Assembly: GCA_024636505.1 (NCBI GenBank)
Contig: JAGXGY010000029.1
Coordinates: forward strand, 1 to 57,007
Direction of reading: 5' to 3'
DNA from: Methylobacter sp.
GTDB taxonomy: Bacteria; Pseudomonadota; Gammaproteobacteria; Methylococcales; Methylomonadaceae
DNA length: 57,007 nt
Below are positions 1 through 7,265 of this stretch, in pieces. Numbering within the stretch: position 1 is the first letter of the stretch; each line of letters starts with the position of its first letter. Under the pieces are notes generated by a model. The model saw only the letters and a program-made list of their open reading frames with translations, was not told the DNA's origin and ran no database searches. The translations under genes were made by a program, and so were the position numbers.

Positions 1-1
1 C

Positions 2-1951
2 AATCAAATCATCAATAAAAACGGCATCTCGTCGAGCGATGCGACCACTTATAATCTCGCCGCCGCCGAAGACTGGGCGGCAGGCGCGGATGCGGCGGTA
101 ACCGTTACCGACTTGACCGGCAACGGCATCACCGTCGGCAACGTTGCGATTCCTGCAATCACCAACGCGACCTACGACACGGGTAGCGGCGCATTGGTCG
201 TAACCGGAACGGGATTTCTTAGCGCAAGCGGCGCGGCTAACGACATAGATTTATCAAAGCTGACGTTTACCGGCTTGGCGAATGCTACTTATACCCTGAC
301 CACGGCAACGGACGTTGAAGTCACCTCGACCACTAGTTTTACCGCTACCTTAAGCGGTGCCGATAAAACCGCAGTCAACGCGTTGCTTGATAAATCCGGG
401 GCAACTGCCAGCGACACCAGCACTTATAATTTAGCTGCAGCGGAAGACTGGGCAGTGGGTGCTGATCCGACGGTTACCGTTGCCGACGCCACGGGCAATA
501 GTATTAATGTTACGCTTTATGTAGCGCCATCATCCGGCGGAACGTCTACACCAACCCCCACCACCACTACCGAAACCGTGGATGGGGTAACCGTCTCCGA
601 TTCGACGACGACCACCACAACGACCGTGACCGATCCGACCACCGGAACGGTGACGACAGTCGCCACGGAAACCGTTACCAAGACGGTCCCCATTATCACT
701 GACACGCGCACGGATGAAGACGCAAGCACGCCTCAAGCCGACATTCCGCTGGTCAGCAACAGCGACGGCGAAACGGTTCTCAGGGCCAGCCTGCCGGTTG
801 GGATCGGATTATCATCGGAGGAGGTTAAAACCACGACCAGCACGACACTGACTTTACGCGAAAAACTGATTGCGGCCTCTGAATCGCGCACTCAACAATC
901 GTCATTCCTAGGCATACTCGGTAATGGTATCGATAAATACGTGCCGGGCGTGAACGACGAGACTCAGGTTACCGTGCGCACGATTACTTTCCAAAGCGAT
1001 CCGACCCAAACCGCCGCGCCGACCGATCCGGTCATTATCAACGGCGCGACCGGCACCGGCGAAAGCGATAGCGCTCATCCCAACCGGCAGGAAGCCTTGG
1101 TCATCGACGTGCGCAATTTGCCATCCGACACGGTGTTGCAACTCAATAATGTGGAGTTCGCCATTATCATTGGTGCAGCCCGTGTGACCGGCGGTAATGG
1201 GCAAAACTTTGCGGTCGGCGATGACGCGGCCCAGTACATCGTATTGGGTGCGGAAGATGACGAACTGCATGGCGGTGGCGGCAATGATTATATCGGCTCC
1301 AGAGGCGGCGATGATAAGCTTTTTGGCGGCGACGGCGACGACACGCTTTATGGCGGCGATGATAATGACACGCTGGACGGCGGTGCGGGCATGGATTTCA
1401 TTATTGGCGGCAAGCACAGCGATACAGCTACTTTTAGCGGTTCCAGCGACCGCTATCAAATCAGCTACGAATACGGCCAGATTGTGGTCAGATCATTGGA
1501 TGACCCCACCAATATTGACACGGTTGTCAATGTTGAAACTCTTCAGTTTGCTGACAAGAGTATCAGTGTTACCCACACCCTTGAACTATCATGGATTGCG
1601 ACGCTCTATCAACAAGTTCTGGGTCGCCAGGCCGATTTGGGCGGATTCCAGTATTGGTCTAAAACCTCTACCAATGGGCTATCGGATGGAAACATTGCAT
1701 TAGATTTTCTGCGGTCAACCGAGAGCCAACAAAAAACCGGGCTAAATTTTGACAATTTGGATATCGCCGCCAAGGTTGAATTTATGTATACCCAAATGCT
1801 TGGACGGCCTTCTGAAGCGTCAGGTAAGGCTTATTGGCTGCAACAGTTCGAACAGGGAGCCGGCTTGAGTGATATTGCCGGGAACTTTGTTCATTCAGTT
1901 GAGCTGACTGGAAATTATCTTGCGCCGGAAGGATGGGATTTTATCGTTTAA
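2..1951 (+). CDS. RTX-type secreted protein with C-terminal DUF4214 domain (5' partial)
   Basis: The frame is open from base 2, so the N-terminus lies outside the window; 649 residues are visible. Order of parts: two copies of a roughly 125-residue repeat (TYNLAAAEDW recurs with a 375-bp period, at about 47 and 422), a Thr/Ser-rich linker at about 535-700, a globular stretch, Gly/Asp-rich RTX calcium-binding nonapeptides at about 1255-1400 (such as GGDGDDTLYGG), and a DUF4214-like domain at about 1585-1948 (LYQQVLGRQAD then GFQYW). RTX arrays fold on calcium outside the cell after type I secretion, and DUF4214 is common at the C-terminus of such proteins. The reading is a large secreted or cell-surface protein of unknown binding target. 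No type I exporter gene is in the window. The domain calls are strong; the function is not known. Confidence 0.85.
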   Translation, partial: NQIINKNGISSSDATTYNLAAAEDWAAGADAAVTVTDLTGNGITVGNVAIPAITNATYDTGSGALVVTGTGFLSASGAANDIDLSKLTFTGLANATYTLTTATDVEVTSTTSFTATLSGADKTAVNALLDKSGATASDTSTYNLAAAEDWAVGADPTVTVADATGNSINVTLYVAPSSGGTSTPTPTTTTETVDGVTVSDSTTTTTTTVTDPTTGTVTTVATETVTKTVPIITDTRTDEDASTPQADIPLVSNSDGETVLRASLPVGIGLSSEEVKTTTSTTLTLREKLIAASESRTQQSSFLGILGNGIDKYVPGVNDETQVTVRTITFQSDPTQTAAPTDPVIINGATGTGESDSAHPNRQEALVIDVRNLPSDTVLQLNNVEFAIIIGAARVTGGNGQNFAVGDDAAQYIVLGAEDDELHGGGGNDYIGSRGGDDKLFGGDGDDTLYGGDDNDTLDGGAGMDFIIGGKHSDTATFSGSSDRYQISYEYGQIVVRSLDDPTNIDTVVNVETLQFADKSISVTHTLELSWIATLYQQVLGRQADLGGFQYWSKTSTNGLSDGNIALDFLRSTESQQKTGLNFDNLDIAAKVEFMYTQMLGRPSEASGKAYWLQQFEQGAGLSDIAGNFVHSVELTGNYLAPEGWDFIV

Positions 1952-1987
1952 AATTTATTTTCAAGGGCAACGTGAACGTATTTCAGG

Positions 1988-2026
1988 CAAAAAAAAGCCC
2001 TGCATTTTCATGTAAGGCCTTGATTT
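1988..2026 (+). terminator. Probable bidirectional terminator
   Basis: A 9-bp stem (GCCCTGCAT at 1997-2005 with ATGTAAGGC at 2010-2018, one mismatch and one G-T pair) closes a TTTC loop. An A-run precedes it and a T-rich stretch follows. It lies between the RTX gene and the oppositely oriented tRNA-Lys, so it could end both transcripts. Confidence 0.55.
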
Positions 2027-2029
2027 TAT

Positions 2030-2105
2030 TGGTGGGGCGTCAGGGATTCGAACCCTGGACCCATGGATTAAGAGTCCACTGCTCTACCAACTGAGCTAAC
2101 ACCCC
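2030..2105 (-). tRNA. tRNA-Lys (anticodon CTT)
   Basis: On the minus strand the 7-bp acceptor stem GGGGTGT pairs with ACGCCCC. The D arm contains TAGCTCAGTTGGTAGAGCA, the anticodon loop CTCTTAA gives CTT, and the T arm is CAGGGTTCGAATCCCTG. Discriminator A and an encoded CCA end the gene at 2030. CTT reads the AAG lysine codon. The gene has its own promoter-like sequence just upstream. Confidence 0.97.
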
Positions 2106-2116
2106 AATAACCGGCC

Positions 2117-2145
2117 ATTGTAAAGGATTTATGGGGTTAATCCAA
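2117..2145 (-). promoter_or_regulatory. Sigma70-type promoter of tRNA-Lys
   Basis: Minus-strand -35 TTGGAT (2140-2145) and -10 TACAAT (2117-2122) are separated by 17 bp, which puts the start site a few bases before the tRNA 5' end at 2105. Position and spacing fit a stable-RNA promoter, and the match to consensus is good. It lies between pqiC and the tRNA. Confidence 0.65.
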
Positions 2146-2193
2146 GAATAAAATGTCCTTTGTCCTGCTCGCCGTGTGCGTTTTAACGGGTTT

Positions 2194-2787
2194 TTAGTGT
2201 AATTTATCCAGTGCTCCGGATAACTCCTGACTGAATTCACTCAGAATGTGGTTCAATGCGTTGACGGTAGATGGGTAGGATGAATCATCTAATGGACGTT
2301 CAATTTTTGTGCGGCCATTGCTTAGCAGGGTATGGTTCTTTTCGTTTATGATCGACCAGCTGGCTTCAAGATTGGCGCTCTGTTCAGGGCGGGTATCGAA
2401 CCTGATAATGTCTATGACGATGCGATAATCAACTGTTCCGTAGGCGCTCCAGGGATAGGCCCTGATCAGGTTATCTGCTTGTAATATCGCTAGGTTATGG
2501 GTTAGCACTTGCACGATATTATTTTTTAAAGGCGATGCCCATTGATGAAATTCGGCAATTTTTACGCTGTTATCCGGCAGGCGGGTGACGATTTTTTTGC
2601 GCTCCAATAACGCCGGTATGGAGATAGGACCTATGCCGATATGGCGTTTTTTTTCTGTTGTCGTTGAGAATGAAGGTGCTTCGCTGAGCGGTTCTAATAG
2701 ATAAAACCGGGTGGGCGGCGTCGATAGGCATGCCGATAGCAGGATGCAGGGGAGTAATATGAACCATTTTGAGGGTTGATTTGCCAT
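2194..2787 (-). CDS. pqiC: PqiC-like outer-membrane lipoprotein (ABC-type transport auxiliary, DUF330)
   Basis: The 197-residue product starts with a lipoprotein signal peptide ending in the lipobox LSAC, so the mature protein would carry a lipidated Cys and sit in the outer membrane facing the periplasm. The body has the PqiC/YmbA features PPTRFYLLEPL and IGIGPISIPALLERKKIVTR. In E. coli PqiC forms an outer-membrane ring that docks the PqiB needle for phospholipid movement between membranes. Here it is the last gene of a minus-strand pqiA-pqiA-pqiB-pqiC operon and begins 2 bp after the pqiB stop codon, which supports co-translation and the assignment. Length is normal for the family. Confidence 0.9.
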   Translation of the reverse strand: MANQPSKWFILLPCILLSACLSTPPTRFYLLEPLSEAPSFSTTTEKKRHIGIGPISIPALLERKKIVTRLPDNSVKIAEFHQWASPLKNNIVQVLTHNLAILQADNLIRAYPWSAYGTVDYRIVIDIIRFDTRPEQSANLEASWSIINEKNHTLLSNGRTKIERPLDDSSYPSTVNALNHILSEFSQELSGALDKLH

Positions 2788-2789
2788 AG

Positions 2790-4370
2790 TTACTGCTCTT
2801 GTTTGCCGCGAATTAATGCGCTGGGATTTTGTTCCAGATAATCGGCCAGTTGTTTGACCGAGCTTGCCGCCTGGGTCAGTTCTTGGAGCAATTGATCCAG
2901 TTCGTAGTGGGTGGTTGAGCCGGGTTCCAGCGTGCTTAATAGTTGATGTGCCGAAGCCATGGTTTTGTCGGCGGTATCCAGTGTGCCTTGAGCGGTCGCC
3001 AGCATCCCGGTTGCCGCTGTTGAGGCGCCTTGCAATGCTTGCAGGGTTTTATTGGCTTCAGTCGTTAAGCCTTCCAACGGCAGTTTGGCGACTTTATCCA
3101 TGATGATATTGGCCGAATGGGTGAATTGATCCAAGGAGCTGGCGGTAGTGGGAAACTCGGGATAGACGCTGTGATTGTCGCTCAACACAATTTTGCTTTT
3201 CGGGCGAAAATCAAGGTCGACCAGCAGTTGTCCGGTCAACAGGCTGCCGGTTTGCAATTGCGCCCGCAGGCCCTTGTTAATCAGTTGCGCCATAATGTCT
3301 TTATCGCTGATATGGTTCTGGTTGTTGATTTCTTTGATGCGATCCGGTTCCAGCTCAACGATCACCGGAATGTGGATTTCAGCGGTCTTTTTATCCAGTT
3401 CCAGATTGATGTCGGTGACTTTGCCGATCGGAATGCCGCGCAGTTGTACCGGTGCGCCTACGGTTAAACCGCGTACCGAGCCGTTAAAATACATGACGTA
3501 TTTTAAGGTATTTTGATAAACCACTTCGGTCGATAGCGTGTAAGTATCGTACAGTGGGAAAATGCTGTTTTCAGCTCGGATATCTTCACTGCTGTCTTTT
3601 ACCGAAGCGCGAAACGCAATGCCGCCGCTTAATAAGGAAATCAGCGGGCCGGTTCTGACTTTAAAACCATCGGCGCTGGCGGATAAATCGACGCCGCTGT
3701 CTATCCAGAAGCGGGTGTTTTTCCTGACGAATTGATCGTAGGGTTTGTTGATGAAAATGGTTAAGCGTATCGCATCCGCTTCTTCAGATAGCTTGTGGCT
3801 GAGCACTTCGCCGACGATGATGCCGTGAAAATTGATCGGCGTTCCCGGTTTCATCGAGCCCAGATTATTGGTTTCCAGAATGAAGTGAGAGCCTTCGGCA
3901 TTGCTTTTTAACAAGGGTGGGGTGGTTAAACCGGTAAAATCATATTGCCTGGAACCCTCGCCAGGTTTGATTTCTATATAAGGCCCGGAAAGCAGTGTGC
4001 TTAGCCCGGAAATTCCGCCCAAGCCTACTTGCGGACGCACTACCCAGAAGCTGGTATTCGCGTTTAAATAGTTTTGCGCACTGCTGTTCATTTGCGCGGT
4101 AACCCGGATGGTTTTTAAATCGTCGCTAATGGAGATCGCGGTGACTTTGCCGATTTCCACATTCAGGTATCTGATTTTGGTTTTATCGACTTCCAGACCT
4201 TCTGCGGTAGGAAAGCTGATGGTGATAACCGGGCCTTTTTCATGGTAGGATTTTGCGATCAGCCAACCGCTGACTAGCAGGGCAATCACCGGCAAAAACC
4301 ACACCAGCGGCAATTCGGATTTTTTATTGATGATCATCTCTGAAGCATCAGGATCGATAAAGTCGTTCAT
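2790..4370 (-). CDS. pqiB: PqiB-like MCE-domain intermembrane lipid transport protein
   Basis: The product is 526 residues from the start at 4370, near the 546 of E. coli PqiB. The frame extends 17 codons further, but MNDFIDPD begins 1 bp after the upstream stop codon and matches the family start. A single N-terminal membrane helix (PLVWFLPVIALLVSGWLI) is followed by three MCE/MlaD modules, at about residues 40-130, 155-250 and 285-390, and an alpha-helical C-terminal needle region (about 420-520). PqiB hexamers form a hollow tube across the periplasm that carries lipids between the membranes. Neighbours pqiA (upstream) and pqiC (downstream) complete the set. No ATPase is present, as in the classical pqi operon. 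Confidence 0.93.
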   Translation of the reverse strand: MNDFIDPDASEMIINKKSELPLVWFLPVIALLVSGWLIAKSYHEKGPVITISFPTAEGLEVDKTKIRYLNVEIGKVTAISISDDLKTIRVTAQMNSSAQNYLNANTSFWVVRPQVGLGGISGLSTLLSGPYIEIKPGEGSRQYDFTGLTTPPLLKSNAEGSHFILETNNLGSMKPGTPINFHGIIVGEVLSHKLSEEADAIRLTIFINKPYDQFVRKNTRFWIDSGVDLSASADGFKVRTGPLISLLSGGIAFRASVKDSSEDIRAENSIFPLYDTYTLSTEVVYQNTLKYVMYFNGSVRGLTVGAPVQLRGIPIGKVTDINLELDKKTAEIHIPVIVELEPDRIKEINNQNHISDKDIMAQLINKGLRAQLQTGSLLTGQLLVDLDFRPKSKIVLSDNHSVYPEFPTTASSLDQFTHSANIIMDKVAKLPLEGLTTEANKTLQALQGASTAATGMLATAQGTLDTADKTMASAHQLLSTLEPGSTTHYELDQLLQELTQAASSVKQLADYLEQNPSALIRGKQEQ

Positions 4371-4371
4371 G

Positions 4372-4983
4372 TTAGTGCTGCTTATCCCATAGTAAACGTG
4401 GATCGAAATTTTTCGCGGCAAACATGGTCAATACCACGACCGCCGCAAATGCGGTCGCCGCAGGCCCTGCGATAACCTGCGCTACACCGCCCATGTCAAC
4501 TAAAGACACCAGAATTGAAATCATAAAAATATCCAGCATCGACCAGCGGCCCACAAAAGCGATAATACGGTAGAGGATAGTCCATTTTTTTGCATGGCCT
4601 TGCCAGCGATAATGCACGTTGAGTAATAACAGGCTGATCCCCAATAGTTTTAACAAGGGTACCAGAATGCTGGCGACAAAAACCAGCAGGGCTATAGGCA
4701 TCATATTGCCGTTAATTAACGCGATAATGCCGCCGATAATGGTGTGCGGCTCACCGGTACCTAAGCTGGTGACAGTCATAATCGGGAAAATATTGGCCGG
4801 AAGATACAGGCAAAAGGCGCTCAGCAGCAATGCGGCAGTGCGTTGCAAGCTATGTGGCAGGCGTGGGTGTAAGCGGCTGCCGCATAACGGGCAATGCCGG
4901 TTTTTGTCTGATTGTGTCGATAAACAACCGCAGTCATGGCAACGGATAAAGCCTTGGCTCAGCGCGGTCTTTTTGGCGTTCAT
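4372..4983 (-). CDS. PqiA-like membrane protein, second half (separate ORF)
   Basis: This 203-residue protein has an N-terminal zinc-ribbon-like segment (CHDCGCLS then CPLCGSRL) followed by four hydrophobic helices and the PqiA signature LYLPANIFPIM. E. coli PqiA is one chain of about 417 residues holding two such units; here the two units are separate genes. This one corresponds to the C-terminal unit because it directly precedes pqiB, and its start overlaps the stop of the first unit by 4 bp (ATGA). PqiA is an inner-membrane partner of PqiB. The tight overlap suggests the two halves are co-translated and assemble together. No decay is visible in either half. Confidence 0.88.
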   Translation of the reverse strand: MNAKKTALSQGFIRCHDCGCLSTQSDKNRHCPLCGSRLHPRLPHSLQRTAALLLSAFCLYLPANIFPIMTVTSLGTGEPHTIIGGIIALINGNMMPIALLVFVASILVPLLKLLGISLLLLNVHYRWQGHAKKWTILYRIIAFVGRWSMLDIFMISILVSLVDMGGVAQVIAGPAATAFAAVVVLTMFAAKNFDPRLLWDKQH

Positions 4984-5591
4984 TTTCTTAACTGCCCGAT
5001 TCTTTGCCAGAATAAAACTTTATCCAGGCTGGTCGCCAGCATCCCGGTGACAATCAGCAAGGCCACAAACGCGTAGAGTCCGAAACCGAATATAAGTTCA
5101 GAGGTGGAGGCCAGTTTAACGCAGGCGACAATAATACCCAGCAGATAAATTTCCAGCATCGCCCATTCATCGAGGTGCTGCAGCCAGCGCATCCAATGCC
5201 CCAGATACCGGCTTGGCCGATTAAAATACAGGTGCGCACTGATCAACAAGGATAAGATAACGTTCAGTATCGGAAACAAAATGCTAAATAAACACACCAG
5301 CACCGCGACTCCCCACAGCTGTTCTTCAAATAATGCCGCGACGCCCGACCATAATGTGCCGTCTTTGCTATTGCCCAGCATTTTTATGCCGACCAGAGGC
5401 ATTAAGTTGGCCGGAAAAATCAATATTAATCCGGCGACAGACAAGGCAAAAGTACGTTCGATACTTTGTTTACACGGCCGTTGCAGCAGACAGGCGCAAC
5501 GGGGACAGCGCGCCTTGTCACCGACCACAGGCGTGGCCGGGTTAAGCAATAAGTCACACTCGGGGCAGGCGGTGAGTTTTGTTTGGGTCAT
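4980..5591 (-). CDS. pqiA: PqiA-like membrane protein, first half (separate ORF)
   Basis: The product is 203 residues from MTQTKLTACPEC. The frame remains open 34 codons further to 5693, but the family begins just before the first Cys pair, so 5591 is preferred although no strong Shine-Dalgarno is visible. The zinc-ribbon motif CPECDLLL with CPRCACLL is followed by four predicted membrane helices with FPANLMPLVGIKML, which matches the LPANIFPIM signature of the second half. It is the first gene of the pqi operon and overlaps the next ORF by 4 bp. Expected role: inner-membrane component of the PqiABC lipid-transport system linked to envelope stress. The start is the least certain part. Confidence 0.85.
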   Translation of the reverse strand: MTQTKLTACPECDLLLNPATPVVGDKARCPRCACLLQRPCKQSIERTFALSVAGLILIFPANLMPLVGIKMLGNSKDGTLWSGVAALFEEQLWGVAVLVCLFSILFPILNVILSLLISAHLYFNRPSRYLGHWMRWLQHLDEWAMLEIYLLGIIVACVKLASTSELIFGFGLYAFVALLIVTGMLATSLDKVLFWQRIGQLRK

Positions 5592-5712
5592 ATTGCGAGG
5601 CAATGTTTGGTGTGTGGCAGCTATTATCCCTGTCAAATCGCCGCTTGTCATTTTTAGCAAAAAAGCGAATGCGGCGCGGTGTAATTCATACAAGTTAGCG
5701 CATGGACAGGAT

Positions 5713-5756
5713 TGTGGGAGCGACGCCCACGTCGCGATGAGGGCGTTGCTCCCACT
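5713..5756. repeat. REP-like inverted repeat
   Basis: TGTGGGAGCGACGCCC (5713-5728) faces GGGCGTTGCTCCCACT (5741-5756) across a 12-bp centre. The left arm can alternatively form a smaller GCGACG/CGTCGC hairpin with the centre. The GTGGGAGCGnCG start resembles REP sequences associated with RAYT transposases. It lies between the divergent pqi operon and pentapeptide gene. Confidence 0.6.
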
Positions 5757-5853
5757 AAATGAAACCTGCGGATGTCAATCCCGGGTTGCAATAGCTCAGA
5801 ACTGTCGATAAAGTTCAGTCAATTATTCCATTAATCCGCAAAGAGGTCGCCAC

Positions 5854-6630
5854 ATGAAAACGCATTTTTACGCCCTGGGCTTGTTAGCCGTGTTGTTTTG
5901 TTGGTCGGCATCGGCGGCCGATCTTGATCGGTCAGCGGTACAGCAATTGCTTGCCGCCGCAGATAACAGTCATCCTGCACAATTACGACGAAAAGATCTG
6001 ACCGGACTGGATTTATCCGGCCTGGACTTCAGGAATGCCGACTTATGGGGTTCGGATTTGCGCAACGCCAATTTAACCAACAGCGATTTATCCGGCCTGA
6101 ATCTGGATTTAACGGTGATGTCCAAAATCAATCTTGCCGGCGCTAACCTGTCCAATACCAGTATTTTCGGCGTACACATGGGCGGCGCTAATTTGAGCGG
6201 CGCCAATCTGACCGGCAGCCGGTTTATCGCTAATCTGGATCGTGCCGACCTTAGCCATGCTAATCTGTCCGATGCCAACTGGGGCGTTGATATGAAGAAC
6301 CAGCCTATGGGTTTAATGCGGGTCAGTTTGAATAATGTCAATTTATCGGGCGCCAATCTGGCCGATGCCGACCTTAACCGTGCGTTGATGCGTCATGCCA
6401 ATCTGGTCGGCAGTGTGCTGAAAAATACGGTGTTATTTGGTGCTGATCTTTCCGGGGCCGATTTGACCGGGGCCGATTTGTCGGGGGCGGATTTATCCGA
6501 AAGTAAATTAGACGGTGTTAATTTTACCGGTGCTAACCTGACAGGCACACGGTTTGGTGTCGTGAATAATAAAGCTGTTTTGCAAGGTTTGAATTCAGCC
6601 AAAAATCTCGATGCGGCAATTTTTGATTGA
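5854..6630 (+). CDS. Exported pentapeptide-repeat protein
   Basis: The 258-residue product begins with a clear Sec signal peptide (MKTHFYALGLLAVLFCWSASA), so it is probably periplasmic. From about residue 45 to the end it consists of A(D/N)LxX pentapeptide repeats (for example GADLSGADLTGADLSGADLS), which fold into a right-handed quadrilateral beta-helix. An AGAGG Shine-Dalgarno lies about 9 bases before the ATG. Pentapeptide-repeat proteins vary widely in role; the exported type has no general function I can name. It stands alone between the pqi operon and a mobile-element-rich spacer. A short break in the regular repeat occurs near residues 145-160 (NWGVDMKNQPMGLMRVSL). Confidence 0.88.
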   Translation: MKTHFYALGLLAVLFCWSASAADLDRSAVQQLLAAADNSHPAQLRRKDLTGLDLSGLDFRNADLWGSDLRNANLTNSDLSGLNLDLTVMSKINLAGANLSNTSIFGVHMGGANLSGANLTGSRFIANLDRADLSHANLSDANWGVDMKNQPMGLMRVSLNNVNLSGANLADADLNRALMRHANLVGSVLKNTVLFGADLSGADLTGADLSGADLSESKLDGVNFTGANLTGTRFGVVNNKAVLQGLNSAKNLDAAIFD

Positions 6631-6648
6631 TGCAATGCGATAAGCAAA

Positions 6649-6676
6649 AAGGGCGGGGCAACCGGCAGTCGCCCTT
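6649..6676 (+). terminator. Hairpin downstream of the pentapeptide gene
   Basis: AAGGGCG (6649-6655) pairs perfectly with CGCCCTT (6670-6676) around a 14-base loop, 18 bp after the stop codon. No strong T-run follows, so it may be a REP-like hairpin rather than a true intrinsic terminator. Confidence 0.4.
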
Positions 6677-6727
6677 ACAAGATACCAAAATGATCAGCCA
6701 TTCTTATGTTGCGCTCTCAATAACGCA

Positions 6728-6870
6728 TTGACATCCACCCCCAGCTAAAGCAAGGGGATTCCTTAGTACAGCCCTCCATGCCCGAAGGGGACGACTCTGA
6801 AAATCGTCTTACTTCACGCCATCTCAGTTACCCTGATGGCAGGAGATACGTAGCAACAGCGTACCCAACA
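6728..6870 (-). ncRNA. Candidate omega-RNA-like right-end transcript
   Basis: The right-end half of the TnpB-less element has several hairpins: GCCATCAGGGTAACTGAGATGGC, broken up as GCCATC/GATGGC; GACGA/TCGTC; and CCC-TTCG-GGG. It ends at the transposon boundary, as omega-RNAs of TnpB systems do. The adjacent flank (from 6727 on the minus strand) would occupy the guide position. Whether it is transcribed or stable cannot be told from sequence. Confidence 0.35.
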
Positions 6871-6924
6871 AAAAAAATTATAGATGATAAACAACCAAAG
6901 TCAACAGCATCCTTATATCCCCGC

Positions 6925-7057
6925 CCTGAAGAGCAAAGCTATCTACACAAATATGGTAACAAATTGATATTAATGAGATTTTATTAAAAGCCATCTTTAA
7001 TAAATTTCAATGCAATCAATTGGCTGTAAAGATGTGTAGATAGCTTTGCCTGAAGAG
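6925..7057. mobile_element. 115-bp palindromic MITE with 9-bp target duplication
   Basis: The core is 6934-7048. Its 16-bp terminal inverted repeats are perfect: CAAAGCTATCTACACA at 6934-6949 and its complement at 7033-7048. CCTGAAGAG occurs directly on both sides (6925-6933 and 7049-7057), the signature of a target-site duplication. The AT-rich interior continues the palindrome (TTTATTAAA facing TTTAATAAA, AATTGAT facing ATCAATT), so the whole unit can fold into one long hairpin. It has no ORF and sits in the left-end hairpin of the IS200/IS605-type element. The element carries no transposase, so its mobilising family is unknown; a 9-bp duplication is compatible with IS1-like enzymes, among others. 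Confidence 0.85.
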
Positions 7058-7265
7058 ACGGGGCTTTAGGTAAAATCTGCCGCCGGTACCGGCTTGCTGG
7101 CGACATAGCCCTGATAGCTATCGCACCTTTGTGCCGCAAAAAGTCTAGCTGCTCCTGTGTTTCCACGCCTTCCGCAAGGACTTTAAATCCCAGAATATGC
7201 CTCATCGCAATAATGGTGGCGGTGATTTCCATGTCATGTGTGTAATTGACTCGGTCGTCTGTCCG

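Larger units (their letters stand above)
6728..7069 (-). mobile_element. Transposase-less IS200/IS605-type element (PATE-like)
   Basis: Read on the minus strand, the left end begins just after TTTAC (7070-7074), a known target motif of IS605-type elements. It has a hairpin CCCCG...CGGGG followed by ATATAAGG. The right end has GGAATCCCC, a hairpin CCCC..GC-TAAA-GC..GGGG (6738-6757) and terminates GGATGTCAA at 6728. No transposase or TnpB is inside. Removing the element restores an EAL reading frame across the site with no target duplication, as expected for single-strand transposition by this family. Without the 115-bp MITE and its 9-bp duplication the element is 218 bp. The family call rests on end structure only. 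Confidence 0.75.
6694..7262 (-). pseudogene. EAL-domain (c-di-GMP phosphodiesterase) 3' remnant, interrupted and frameshifted
   Basis: On the minus strand from about 7262 the frame reads DDRVNYTHDMEITATIIAM, then GFKVLAEGVETQEQLDFL, which is the C-terminal third of an EAL domain. A one-base loss near 7125 shifts the frame: GGT-GCG-ATA replaces the expected Gly-Cys-Asp codons, and the next frame resumes SYQGYVASKPVPAADF. That frame meets a TAA at 7066-7068 supplied by an inserted element (6728-7069). Joining the sequence on both sides of the element restores ADFTALLRAQHKNG and a TGA stop at 6694-6696. The N-terminal part of the protein is missing: the fragment abuts the stop codon of the TonB receptor gene. 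It cannot make a functional enzyme. Confidence 0.85.

Noticed and set aside
517-736. Minus-strand ORFs rich in Val or Arg opposite the RTX gene
   Set aside because: They are antisense shadows of the Thr/Ser-rich linker, with low complexity and no ribosome-binding site.
6778-6987. 69-residue plus-strand ORF
   Set aside because: It crosses the IS200/IS605-type element and the MITE boundary and has no known motif; it is chance open frame in mobile-element DNA.
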